Notes: a model not told the origin generated them from the letters alone. A DNA stretch of 12,904 bases from an archaeon (GCA_023245755.1 JAHFJQ010000015.1:1-12904), one strand, 5' to 3'; numbered from the stretch's first letter, positions 1 through 5,741 are shown. Program-made: numbers and translations.

Positions 1-359
1 GCCTTAGTAAGATTTTCAATAAGGGTAGTGTCTGCTTTTAAGTTAGAAAGATTTTTTTCTTTAAGCATTTGTGTGAGACGATTTTTGATAGTCGTAATAA
101 TTTCTTGAAATCGGCTTACTCCTTCTTGAAATACATTTGGTCTTTTAAAAGGAAGAAGACTATTGTATTCTAAAGCTTGGCCACATAAAGCAATCATGAG
201 GTTCAAGGAGCTATCTAAGGAAGTATTATCCCCATCAGTTCTAAGGGCTTGTTTATTCCCCATTCTTGTTTGAAGAGTAGCTCGTAGAGAAAGGTTTTGT
301 TTCTCTATATGGGAGAGAATAGGGTTAAGATCCTTTATGTTTCTGGCATCTTTTCCCAT
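1..359 (-). CDS. Partial protein of unknown function (C-terminus beyond left edge)
   Basis: The reverse strand is open from an ATG at 359 to the window edge, giving 119 codons without a stop, so the gene is cut by the boundary. The visible part starts MGKDARNIKD and is mostly polar and predicted helical, with alternating charged and leucine residues and no membrane segment or signal peptide. I do not recognise a family. The ATG lies 4 nt after the stop of the upstream membrane-protein gene, so the two are probably cotranscribed. An AGGAGG match (374-379) lies inside the end of the upstream gene, 14 nt before the ATG. That is long for a ribosome binding site and may only reflect Gly-Gly codons. 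The tight spacing and uninterrupted frame support a real gene; the function is unknown. Confidence 0.6.
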   Translation of the reverse strand, partial: MGKDARNIKDLNPILSHIEKQNLSLRATLQTRMGNKQALRTDGDNTSLDSSLNLMIALCGQALEYNSLLPFKRPNVFQEGVSRFQEIITTIKNRLTQMLKEKNLSNLKADTTLIENLTK

Positions 360-363
360 GTAA

Positions 364-810
364 TCAACTACTTCCTCCTGTTCCACCTAGCCATGTAGGT
401 GCAAAAGGGGCAATAAAAGGCCATACATATGGTGCAATTGCGACTGCTATTCCAACAACAAGAGTATGTATCCAGCCCTCTTTCATTCCTCTTCCAGCTG
501 CTCCAGGAACAACTGCGGAAACTGCTCGTACTTTAATAGCTATGATAAGTGCAATTGCTATTCGTATATATAATTCGTTTTGTATCCATGAAGGAAGGGA
601 ATCTCCTACCATACTCAAAAATAAAGGGACGTTAAAAGAAATAAGGAGTCCTACAATAATCGGAATAAAGGTATGCAATCCATGTCCAAACCAGTGACTC
701 CCTGAGTAGTTTTCATCACGATGAATAAGGATAAGCTCATAGACTCCAATAAGAATCCCCATAGCAATAGGTGGAAGAATCATGAGTGTTTCTGTTACAG
801 CTGCTGCCAT
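364..810 (-). CDS. Four-TM membrane protein of unknown function
   Basis: A 148-aa protein with four hydrophobic segments, at about residues 10-29, 46-67, 80-101 and 115-137. The first loop is polar and histidine-rich (residues 30-46, HRDENYSGSHWFGHGLH). A basic Gly-rich loop (AAGRGMKEGW, about 104-113) lies between TM3 and TM4, and the tail is Gly/Ser-rich (GGTGGSS). I do not recognise the family. The ATG at 810 is supported by a TATA box (TTTATAAA) centred about 27 nt upstream with no Shine-Dalgarno sequence, as expected for a leaderless mRNA. It is the first gene of a probable two-gene unit, with the partial gene starting 4 nt beyond its stop. The His-rich loop could bind a metal, but that is only a guess. 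Confidence 0.8.
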   Translation of the reverse strand: MAAAVTETLMILPPIAMGILIGVYELILIHRDENYSGSHWFGHGLHTFIPIIVGLLISFNVPLFLSMVGDSLPSWIQNELYIRIAIALIIAIKVRAVSAVVPGAAGRGMKEGWIHTLVVGIAVAIAPYVWPFIAPFAPTWLGGTGGSS

Positions 811-833
811 TTAAGAAACATCAGTGATTCAAA

Positions 834-841
834 TTTATAAA
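834..841 (-). promoter_or_regulatory. TATA box for the four-TM gene
   Basis: TTTATAAA on the minus strand, centred about 27 nt before the ATG at 810. The implied transcription start is at or next to the start codon. A weak dyad (858-870, CAGAAACTTTTTG on the plus strand) lies 16 nt upstream of it. Confidence 0.6.
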
Positions 842-873
842 GTTTATTATAATTTTTCAGAAACTTTTTGTGA

Positions 874-892
874 GGAGAAAAAAGAGAAAGGA
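874..892 (-). terminator. T-rich tract after the JAMM gene
   Basis: About 40 nt past the stop of the JAMM-like gene the minus strand reads as a pyrimidine run (TCCTTTCTCTTTTTTCTCC). Archaeal termination commonly uses T-rich stretches, so this is a candidate end for that transcript. No strong hairpin accompanies it. Confidence 0.3.
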
Positions 893-932
893 CAACCACA
901 GCGGTATAACGCCTATTTGCTATTCTTTATAA

Positions 933-1445
933 TTAAGCATAAAAACTAAATCTTTCTGGCTCACACATAATACCAATAAGTGCATTTGGATTTATTTCTT
1001 GTGCTTTTTCTAAAGTTTTGATATCCTGTGCAGAGGCAAGGCACTGTCTATAAGGATGAGAATGCAAAGCAATGAGTGTTTCTTCTGGACAAGCTTCCGA
1101 TACAACATGATCAAATGCTTGTTCATACATAACAACATCATACACAGAAGTAACATGGTATTCTCCATCGTATGTTCCTAGTAAGCACACTTTAAACTCT
1201 TCTGTTAAATATGCATTATATCTTTCTAGTAACACTTCATAACTTCCATTTTCAAAACGCACAGTTACATCTTGTTCAACAAGTCCATCATGAAGAGTTG
1301 CACTATCAATGACACTTGCAAATATATCCAGGGGAAAGACAAAATAGCCTAAGAGCAGAAAAAGAAGGAATAACCCTAAGAGGGTAATCAGAATTTTCTT
1401 CCATAATGGTTTTTCTTCTTCTGTAAGGATGATTTCTTCTTCCAT
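933..1445 (-). CDS. Membrane-anchored JAMM/MPN+ metalloprotease-like protein
   Basis: With the ATG at 1445 the protein is 170 aa. It has an acidic N-terminus, one membrane segment at about residues 17-39 preceded by KK, then a soluble domain. That domain carries the full JAMM zinc-protease signature: HSH (H128, H130), seven residues, S138, two residues, D141, with a candidate catalytic Glu (about E83) before VCLLG. Members of this family cleave isopeptide or peptide bonds, for example removing ubiquitin-like proteins. The basic residues ahead of the TM suggest N-in topology, which would put the protease domain outside the membrane; its four cysteines (two could pair) would fit but do not prove that. 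An in-frame GTG at 1454 would add three residues, but the TATA box is spaced correctly for the ATG at 1445. Substrate unknown. Confidence 0.85.
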   Translation of the reverse strand: MEEEIILTEEEKPLWKKILITLLGLFLLFLLLGYFVFPLDIFASVIDSATLHDGLVEQDVTVRFENGSYEVLLERYNAYLTEEFKVCLLGTYDGEYHVTSVYDVVMYEQAFDHVVSEACPEETLIALHSHPYRQCLASAQDIKTLEKAQEINPNALIGIMCEPERFSFYA

Positions 1446-1469
1446 AACAAGCACAAAATGGTCATTTCT

Positions 1470-1477
1470 TTAAAAAA
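1470..1477 (-). promoter_or_regulatory. TATA-like box for the JAMM gene
   Basis: A TTTTTTAA stretch on the minus strand centred about 28 nt before the ATG at 1445 but only about 19 nt before the in-frame GTG at 1454. This spacing decides in favour of the ATG as a leaderless start. Confidence 0.5.
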
Positions 1478-1500
1478 TATCTTTTTCCTAAAAGAGAAAG

Positions 1501-1509
1501 CTTAAATAG
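1501..1509 (+). promoter_or_regulatory. TATA box for the acidic microprotein gene
   Basis: CTTAAATAG on the plus strand, preceded by a purine-rich BRE-like stretch. Its distance predicts a transcription start near 1530 and a leader of about 25 nt that contains a ribosome binding site, unlike the leaderless neighbours. Confidence 0.6.
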
Positions 1510-1541
1510 TCAGTCTGATACCCAGCTGGCAACAAAATCAC

Positions 1542-1547
1542 AGGAGG
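1542..1547 (+). promoter_or_regulatory. Strong Shine-Dalgarno sequence
   Basis: AGGAGG followed by a 7-nt spacer before the ATG at 1555. It is the best-placed ribosome binding site in the window and the main evidence that the short ORF behind it is translated. Confidence 0.75.
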
Positions 1548-1554
1548 AGACGAA

Positions 1555-1656
1555 ATGAAAGATCTCTTAAACAACCGATTATCCATGGATGGCGATGATG
1601 ATTGGGACGATGACGACATGGATGATGACGACGGCTTCGACGAAGGCGATGAATAA
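1555..1656 (+). CDS. Ultra-acidic 33-aa microprotein
   Basis: A 33-codon ORF from ATG 1555 to TAA 1656. The first ten residues (MKDLLNNRLS) are ordinary. The remaining 22 are almost all acidic, broken only by single W, M, F and G residues: 15 Asp and 2 Glu in the whole protein. It has all parts of an independent gene: a TATA box (1501-1509), AGGAGG at optimal spacing, and an eight-T run (1674-1681) soon after the stop. GAC codons are frequent although the surrounding genome favours A/T at third positions, which may reflect high expression. It stands alone between two minus-strand genes. I do not recognise it. Metal binding, DNA mimicry, or docking to a basic protein surface are possible, but none is shown. 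Confidence 0.75.
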   Translation: MKDLLNNRLSMDGDDDWDDDDMDDDDGFDEGDE

Positions 1657-1673
1657 ATAACAAATACTTATTA

Positions 1674-1681
1674 TTTTTTTT
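1674..1681 (+). terminator. Poly-T terminator of the microprotein gene
   Basis: Eight consecutive T residues starting 17 nt after the microprotein stop codon, ending just before the convergent TctA-like gene. This matches the T-run termination typical of archaea. Confidence 0.5.
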
Positions 1682-1682
1682 C

Positions 1683-2864
1683 TTATAAAAAAAACAAAAG
1701 TACAGGGATAAGTAAACAACCCATCATGTGGCTCTTTGCAACTCCTTTGATTTCTGGAATAACTCCAAGAGCACTACTAACGATTAAGATAAGAAGTCCT
1801 AAAGTACCCGTGAGGAAAAAAGTCATGAGAATAATGAAAAGTAAAATGGTAATATTTAACCAGAAATAATCGATTCTTGTCATCCAAACAGAAAAATATT
1901 TTGAAGAAGTAATGGTAAGTACACTTCCAAGTCCTGCTGCAATAAGAGCGATAACCAAAAAAAGAAAAAGTGTATAGGGATCTAAACGTATAAGTTCTGC
2001 AATATTTACCAGAACCCCACTTCGCGTTTTCTCAAAAAGATAAAAGCTCAGAAGTGCAAGCAAAGTGTTAACGGTAGAAAGTCCTCCAAGGAGGATAAGA
2101 TATCCCTTATCACTAAGGGAAACGAAGCGTGCAGTTACTGTTGCTACTTGTGCTGGTCCCAGTCCTGGCATGAAACTTGCAATCCATCCCATAAGGGTTG
2201 CAGAGGGAATTGCAATGAAGGCTTCATCAACCATAGGGACCTCTTGTTTTTGTTCAGGGATAGTGGAAGACTCTTTCAAAGAAAGCAAAAGGGAGCTCAC
2301 ACCAAAAAGACCAGAGAATAAAGGAAAGAGGCCTTGTTCTAAAGGAAGAGAAAAAACGATTAGGCCTAGTGTTCCAGAAAGAAGAAAAATAAATGTTGCC
2401 CAAAGTTTTTCCTTTTCATGAAGAAGAAGAAAAAGGCAGAGAAAAAGTAAAATCCATCCCATGTAGGGTTGAATCATTGGATACATATTTTTAGTAAGAA
2501 AAAGAAAGATGGGAATACAGAGAAGCGCAAGAAGAAAACTTCCAAGAGCCCCAAGGGTACTAAGAAATATTGCTTGGTATGCCTTTCCCTCAAGAACAAG
2601 CTGCTGTGAGGGAAAGAGAACATAAGGGCTATCCCCTTCAGGTATGCCTAGAAAGGTTGTAGGAATAACATCTAAGAACGTATGCGTAATTGCAATGCTT
2701 AAGATGAATGCACAAAGAGAAAGCGGGCTAAAGTAGGGAAGTAAAAGTGGGGAAAGGGAAAGGATAAAGGTAGAGAGAAGGTTCACATGTATTCCAGGGA
2801 TAATACCTGTGACTGTTCCTAAGAGAATTCCTAAAAGTGTTGCAAGCAAGAGTTCAGTAAACAT
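1683..2864 (-). CDS. TctA-family (COG1784-type) polytopic membrane protein
   Basis: A 393-aa, very hydrophobic protein with roughly ten membrane segments. It carries the TctA/DUF112 signature twice, consistent with the internal duplication of this family: GTVTGIIPGIHVN (about residues 16-28) and GWIASFMPGLGPAQV (about 226-240), with the conserved PGxx turn in each half. Bacterial TctA is the large membrane subunit of tripartite tricarboxylate transporters. The archaeal relatives usually occur without the small TctB subunit or the TctC binding protein, and neither is seen here, so the substrate cannot be stated. A central hydrophilic loop (about 198-213) separates the halves. The ATG at 2864 is supported by a TATA box centred about 25 nt upstream. 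The gene is divergent from the SNase gene across a shared dyad element. Confidence 0.88.
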   Translation of the reverse strand: MFTELLLATLLGILLGTVTGIIPGIHVNLLSTFILSLSPLLLPYFSPLSLCAFILSIAITHTFLDVIPTTFLGIPEGDSPYVLFPSQQLVLEGKAYQAIFLSTLGALGSFLLALLCIPIFLFLTKNMYPMIQPYMGWILLFLCLFLLLHEKEKLWATFIFLLSGTLGLIVFSLPLEQGLFPLFSGLFGVSSLLLSLKESSTIPEQKQEVPMVDEAFIAIPSATLMGWIASFMPGLGPAQVATVTARFVSLSDKGYLILLGGLSTVNTLLALLSFYLFEKTRSGVLVNIAELIRLDPYTLFLFLVIALIAAGLGSVLTITSSKYFSVWMTRIDYFWLNITILLFIILMTFFLTGTLGLLILIVSSALGVIPEIKGVAKSHMMGCLLIPVLLFFL

Positions 2865-2885
2865 AGCTCTTTCTACTTTTTTGTT

Positions 2886-2893
2886 TTAATAAA
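2886..2893 (-). promoter_or_regulatory. TATA box for the TctA-like gene
   Basis: TTTATTAA on the minus strand, centred about 25 nt before the ATG at 2864, with no Shine-Dalgarno sequence between: a leaderless arrangement. Confidence 0.65.
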
Positions 2894-2909
2894 CGCGATC
2901 CCGTTTTTT

Positions 2910-2924
2910 CTGAAAGATTTTCAG
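2910..2924. promoter_or_regulatory. Dyad element midway between divergent TATA boxes (copy 1)
   Basis: CTGAAA, 3-nt centre, TTTCAG: a perfect 6-bp inverted repeat. It lies 16 nt from the TATA box of the TctA-like gene on one side and 16 nt from that of the SNase gene on the other. The 14-mer TGAAAGATTTTCAG (2911-2924) recurs exactly, on the other strand, at 5766-5779 in a second divergent promoter region. The position fits an operator or activator site serving both genes. The T-run after the hairpin also resembles an intrinsic terminator, but no gene ends here. Confidence 0.55.
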
Positions 2925-2940
2925 TTTTTTCTCCGTCTTC

Positions 2941-2948
2941 TTTATTAA
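2941..2948 (+). promoter_or_regulatory. TATA box for the SNase gene
   Basis: TTTATTAA centred about 25 nt before the ATG at 2970, without a Shine-Dalgarno sequence. Confidence 0.65.
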
Positions 2949-2969
2949 ATTGATTTTTACATCATATCT

Positions 2970-3560
2970 ATGAAATATTTCCTATGTATCTTGCTCCTAC
3001 TATCTAGTGCATGTTCCATTCAACAAACAAAGTTTGATGGCCCCTATGTTGTGGAGAACGTTGTTGATGGGGATACTTTAGATGTGGAGTTTGGAAGAAT
3101 TAGGCTATCTGGAATTAACACTCCTGAAACCGGTGAGTGTTATTATGAAGAAGCCAAAGAAAAGCTTACCCAGTTAACTTTGGGTCAAGAAATAATCTTA
3201 GAAAGGGACGATACAGATCTCGACAAATACGGCCGTTCTCTACGTTACATTTATGTCAATGACACCTTTGTCAATGGATATCTTGTTGTAGAAGGTTATG
3301 CTCGTGTTTTCGATAAATATAATGAAACGACGAAATACTATTTAGATTTAAAGATATTAGAACAACAAGCACAAGATCAGAAAAAAGGGATATGGAATTG
3401 CACAGATCCATTACAAGGGTGTTTATATGTCGCAAGCAAAAATTCTAAAATGTATCACAGTCCCGATTGCAAATGGGCAAAGAGAATAAAACCTGAAAAC
3501 CTTATTTGTATACACTCTGAGTCAGAACTTGAAGGCTATACTGCGGGAAAAAGTTGTTAA
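2970..3560 (+). CDS. Secreted SNase-like (thermonuclease) nuclease with C-terminal zinc-binding-like segment
   Basis: A 196-aa protein with a hydrophobic N-terminal signal ending in a possible lipidation Cys (C15; the -3 residue is Ser, so the lipobox is weak). An SNase OB-fold follows at about residues 24-143. Family active-site residues are present: DGDT (33-36), R45 and E53 in RLSGINTPE, and R89 in KYGR; N50 replaces the metal-binding Asp common at that place. SNases cleave DNA and RNA with Ca2+. The C-terminal segment (about 151-196, YVASKNSKMYHSPDCKWAKRIKPEN) matches the Ada-like zinc-binding module often fused to archaeal and bacterial SNases. The usual terminal CxxC is GKSC here, so one ligand Cys is lost. 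Probably acts outside the cell on environmental nucleic acid. Divergent from the TctA-like gene; leaderless start. Confidence 0.9.
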   Translation: MKYFLCILLLLSSACSIQQTKFDGPYVVENVVDGDTLDVEFGRIRLSGINTPETGECYYEEAKEKLTQLTLGQEIILERDDTDLDKYGRSLRYIYVNDTFVNGYLVVEGYARVFDKYNETTKYYLDLKILEQQAQDQKKGIWNCTDPLQGCLYVASKNSKMYHSPDCKWAKRIKPENLICIHSESELEGYTAGKSC

Positions 3561-3569
3561 AAATGAAAG

Positions 3570-4280
3570 TTAAATAGTCATAGTTGCAAGTTCAGCAATT
3601 TTTTCTAAAGGAGAAACTTGTTCCGGTTCTTTGAAATTAACTTTAGGTCTTCCTGTAATTCTATCTCTTCTATTTGTTGAAGCAATGATAGTGCCATTCT
3701 CATACACTCGAATATCACCAGATTCTTCACTAAGCGTAACGACTTGTACTCCTTGATGTTTGTAAGAAGCAACAATTGCAGAAGTGTGTCTTGTGCCTAC
3801 TTCTCCTGAGAATCCAAGAAGGACTGCTGGGTTTTCCATTTTTCCAAATTCTTTTTTTCTTTCGCGTAAAAGTTTTTTTGTATCCAGATTTGTAAGTTGT
3901 GCTCCTACACGCGCAACTTTGCCTTGTTGATCTACAATGACTGCTCCATCACAGTTTCCTATGTCTTCTAAAAGCTGAGGCATAACTTTTGTAAAAGATT
4001 TTCCTAAATATTTTGTTGCGATGCCTACAGCACCATTATGGGTATCCTTAAGACTTTCTTCCGGTACACCCAAGAGAACAAGGTATGCTGGTTTTTTTGG
4101 AGTTTCAAATTGCACATAACTCACAAATCTTCCTACAACACGGCTTGCGGAAGCAGCTGCGTGTTTGATATCATATCCTAAACCAAAATGTTTTTTTCTA
4201 ATCTGGTCTATTTCTTTAACCGTTTTCAGAAGAAGCCCTTTTTGAACTGTTTTTTTGTGCTTTGCTTTCCCAGAACCCAT
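3570..4280 (-). CDS. dacZ: Diadenylate cyclase (DacZ-like, DisA_N/DAC domain)
   Basis: A 236-aa soluble protein with the DAC catalytic domain at about residues 65-205. It has the DGA motif (111-113, NCDGAVIVD) and the GTRH motif (162-165, EVGTRHTSAIV), followed by the SEESGDIRVY stretch (184-193) that is typical of the fold. DAC enzymes join two ATP into cyclic di-AMP, a second messenger tied to osmotic and potassium control; DacZ is the archaeal form. The basic N-terminus (about 1-20) and the segment before the domain are not assigned. The ATG at 4280 is supported by an AAGGTGA Shine-Dalgarno-like sequence (4285-4291). Divergent from the Lrp-like regulator across a 114-nt repeat-rich region. 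No c-di-AMP phosphodiesterase is visible in the window. Confidence 0.9.
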   Translation of the reverse strand: MGSGKAKHKKTVQKGLLLKTVKEIDQIRKKHFGLGYDIKHAAASASRVVGRFVSYVQFETPKKPAYLVLLGVPEESLKDTHNGAVGIATKYLGKSFTKVMPQLLEDIGNCDGAVIVDQQGKVARVGAQLTNLDTKKLLRERKKEFGKMENPAVLLGFSGEVGTRHTSAIVASYKHQGVQVVTLSEESGDIRVYENGTIIASTNRRDRITGRPKVNFKEPEQVSPLEKIAELATMTI

Positions 4281-4284
4281 AATT

Positions 4285-4291
4285 TCACCTT
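4285..4291 (-). promoter_or_regulatory. Shine-Dalgarno sequence of dacZ
   Basis: AAGGTGA on the minus strand, 4 nt before the ATG at 4280. With the TATA box further upstream this gives a leadered transcript, one of few in the window. Confidence 0.55.
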
Positions 4292-4300
4292 TTTAAATAG

Positions 4301-4324
4301 AATACTATGCAATTTAGTAGTATT
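4301..4324. repeat. Inverted repeat in the dacZ promoter region
   Basis: AATACTA (4301-4307), 10-nt spacer, TAGTATT (4318-4324): perfect 7-bp arms. It spans the predicted dacZ transcription start and touches the dacZ TATA box (4321-4330 on the minus strand), a position suited to a repressor. The core AATACT recurs twice more, as a direct repeat 17 nt apart (4366-4371 and 4383-4388), near the start of the divergent regulator gene. Confidence 0.5.
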
Positions 4325-4330
4325 AAAATA
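4321..4330 (-). promoter_or_regulatory. TATA-like box for dacZ
   Basis: TATTTTAATA on the minus strand. It predicts transcription starting near 4300 and a leader of about 20 nt containing the AAGGTGA site. Confidence 0.5.
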
Positions 4331-4361
4331 TTTCTTGAGCTTATCATGGAAAAAAGGTAGA

Positions 4362-4388
4362 TTTAAATACTTTTTTTACGTAAATACT
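4362..4388 (+). promoter_or_regulatory. TATA box and flanking repeats of the double-Lrp gene
   Basis: TTTAAATA (4362-4369) is centred about 29 nt before the ATG at 4395. A 10-bp palindrome TTTACGTAAA (4375-4384) lies between it and the start. AATACT occurs at 4366-4371 and 4383-4388, so any factor bound there would cover both the TATA box and the transcription start. Confidence 0.5.
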
Positions 4389-4394
4389 GTAAAA

Positions 4395-5378
4395 ATGAGT
4401 AATTTTTCTAAAAAAGATCTCTGGATGCTCTTTGAATTAAACATTCATGCCCGTTCTCCCCTCAATAAGATCGCAAAAAAGCTCAAAATGAGCCAACAAG
4501 GAGTTTCTTATAAAATTCAAAAATTTGAAGAATCTGGTATAATTACGGGATATTCCACAGTATTTGATTATGCATGTTTAGGCTACCAAAGTTACAAAGT
4601 TTTAATGACCATAAATCGATCAAAAGCAGACCTAAAAGATGCTTTACTAAAACAGCTGTCTTCTCATTCCTCTATTCTTTCCATAACTGAACTGGGGGGA
4701 CACTGGGATTATTTTATTGTATTTGCAACAAAAAATCCTTCTCGTTGTAATAAAGAAATTCACACTCTACTCGCACAATTTCCAAAGTTAATCAAAAATT
4801 ATTATGTATTTACAAATACGGTAACCTATGATCTCAAAAGAAGATATCTTACGGATTATGCGACACACATGGGAACGTTAGTTATAGGTGGAGATAGAGA
4901 GGTAGTAAATATTCTTCCAATGGATAAAAAAATAATGTTTGCGTTGTATCAAGATCCCAAGGTGACTTATGTACAGCTAGCTTCAAAGTATAAAATGAGC
5001 CCTAAGACGATTATCGCTAGAGTCCGTGCACTAGAGACAAAGGGCATTATAAAAAGTTACACTGCAAACATAGATTGTTCAAAGCTAGGTCACAGTGCAC
5101 AAAAGATATTTATCAAACTTTCAAATGTTTCTTTAGACAAAGAAGAAGAGCTGATTCGTATGTTTAGGAGAAAAGGCAATGTTATTTCTATTTCGAAAGT
5201 TTTCGGAATCTGGGATTTTGAATTAGATATAGAATGTGCAAGCATGCAAGATCTTCATATATTTCTCAGAGATTTACGTGTCCAATTAGGAGATATTATT
5301 AGAGAAATGGAAATTTGTCATGTCGTTCAAGTAGAAAAACAAACAACTCTGCCTCAGCATTTTTTTCTAGAATCCTAA
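4395..5378 (+). CDS. Double Lrp/AsnC-type transcription regulator (two HTH-RAM-like units)
   Basis: A 327-aa protein built from two tandem Lrp-like units. Unit 1 has a winged helix-turn-helix at about residues 6-52 (LNKIAKKLKMSQQGVSYKI) and an alpha-beta effector-type domain at about 60-145 with GGHWDYFIVF. Unit 2 repeats this with a helix-turn-helix at about 176-222 (VQLASKYKMSPKTIIARV) and an effector-type domain at about 228-315 with FGIWDFELDI. Ordinary Lrp proteins are about 150 aa and dimerise through this domain; here the dimer appears fused in one chain with diverged halves. The open frame continues upstream into the dacZ region, but ATG 4395 is chosen because it begins at the HTH and has a TATA box at the right distance. 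The position next to dacZ suggests it may regulate dacZ and itself (inference). Its 3' end overlaps the OB-fold gene by 12 nt. Confidence 0.88.
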   Translation: MSNFSKKDLWMLFELNIHARSPLNKIAKKLKMSQQGVSYKIQKFEESGIITGYSTVFDYACLGYQSYKVLMTINRSKADLKDALLKQLSSHSSILSITELGGHWDYFIVFATKNPSRCNKEIHTLLAQFPKLIKNYYVFTNTVTYDLKRRYLTDYATHMGTLVIGGDREVVNILPMDKKIMFALYQDPKVTYVQLASKYKMSPKTIIARVRALETKGIIKSYTANIDCSKLGHSAQKIFIKLSNVSLDKEEELIRMFRRKGNVISISKVFGIWDFELDIECASMQDLHIFLRDLRVQLGDIIREMEICHVVQVEKQTTLPQHFFLES

Positions 5379-5720
5379 TGCTGTGACTTCACTAGCTTTT
5401 ATTTCCAGGTTACATTGATATTCATCAACTATTCCTAAAACCTCTACGGTTCTTCCTTTCGTAAGATCCCTATTATTTAGATTATAGAGTACAATGGAAA
5501 TAGTTCCGGTGTCATCTTGCAGTGTAAAAATAGAAGTGTCTTTACTATTCCTTGAAGAGAGTATCTCTCCTTGGACATGTACTATTTTTCCGTCCAGGTC
5601 TGTGGTTATATCTTGAATTGCAGTAAGAGGATACTCAAAAAGAAACGTGCAAAGAAAAAGAATCCCTACTCCTAGAATTGCTACACCTAAGGCTAAACGC
5701 AAGAATGTTTGTTCTTCCAT
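5367..5720 (-). CDS. Membrane-anchored OB-fold protein
   Basis: A 117-aa protein with one N-terminal membrane segment (about residues 7-28) and an OB-fold of the tRNA_anti/nucleic-acid-binding type (about 44-114). The sequence reads as the usual strands: GKIVHVQGEI, FTLQDDTGTISIVLY, and LTKGRTVEVLGIVDEY. Related OB domains bind single-stranded nucleic acid or oligosaccharide. The short N-terminus with an Arg before the TM and acidic residues after it suggests the OB domain is outside the membrane. No catalytic residues are visible. The ATG at 5720 has a TATA box centred 25 nt upstream. The gene is convergent with, and overlaps, the double-Lrp gene by 12 nt, and is divergent from tyrS across dyad element copy 2. 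Confidence 0.8.
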   Translation of the reverse strand: MEEQTFLRLALGVAILGVGILFLCTFLFEYPLTAIQDITTDLDGKIVHVQGEILSSRNSKDTSIFTLQDDTGTISIVLYNLNNRDLTKGRTVEVLGIVDEYQCNLEIKASEVTALGF

Positions 5721-5741
5721 ACACCTTTAGAACTTTAGTTT

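Noticed and set aside
811..932. Possible small RNA or small ORF in the 122-nt spacer
   Set aside because: Only a TATA box, a weak dyad and a T-rich tract are visible; no stable structure or ORF with a start signal.
1588..1623. EF-hand-like Ca2+ loop in the acidic microprotein
   Set aside because: Asp residues occur at loop positions 1, 3 and 5, but the conserved Gly at position 6 is Trp and there are no flanking helices; the match is expected from Asp richness alone.
1580..1645. Box C/D guide RNA suggested by GATGATGA repeats
   Set aside because: No CTGA D boxes at suitable distance; the repeats come from Asp codons of the microprotein.
2065..2421. 118-aa plus-strand ORF inside the TctA-like gene
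   Set aside because: Antisense to conserved membrane segments, with no TATA box, no recognisable domain and a composition typical of a shadow frame.
2904..2930. Intrinsic (hairpin plus T-run) terminator
   Set aside because: The hairpin and T6 look right, but both flanking genes point away from it, so no transcript ends here; the operator reading fits better.
4188..4394. N-terminal extension of the Lrp-like ORF (in-frame ATG at 4188)
   Set aside because: The extension lies antisense inside dacZ, encodes Phe/Leu-rich low-complexity sequence unlike any Lrp, and the TATA box and HTH start point to ATG 4395.
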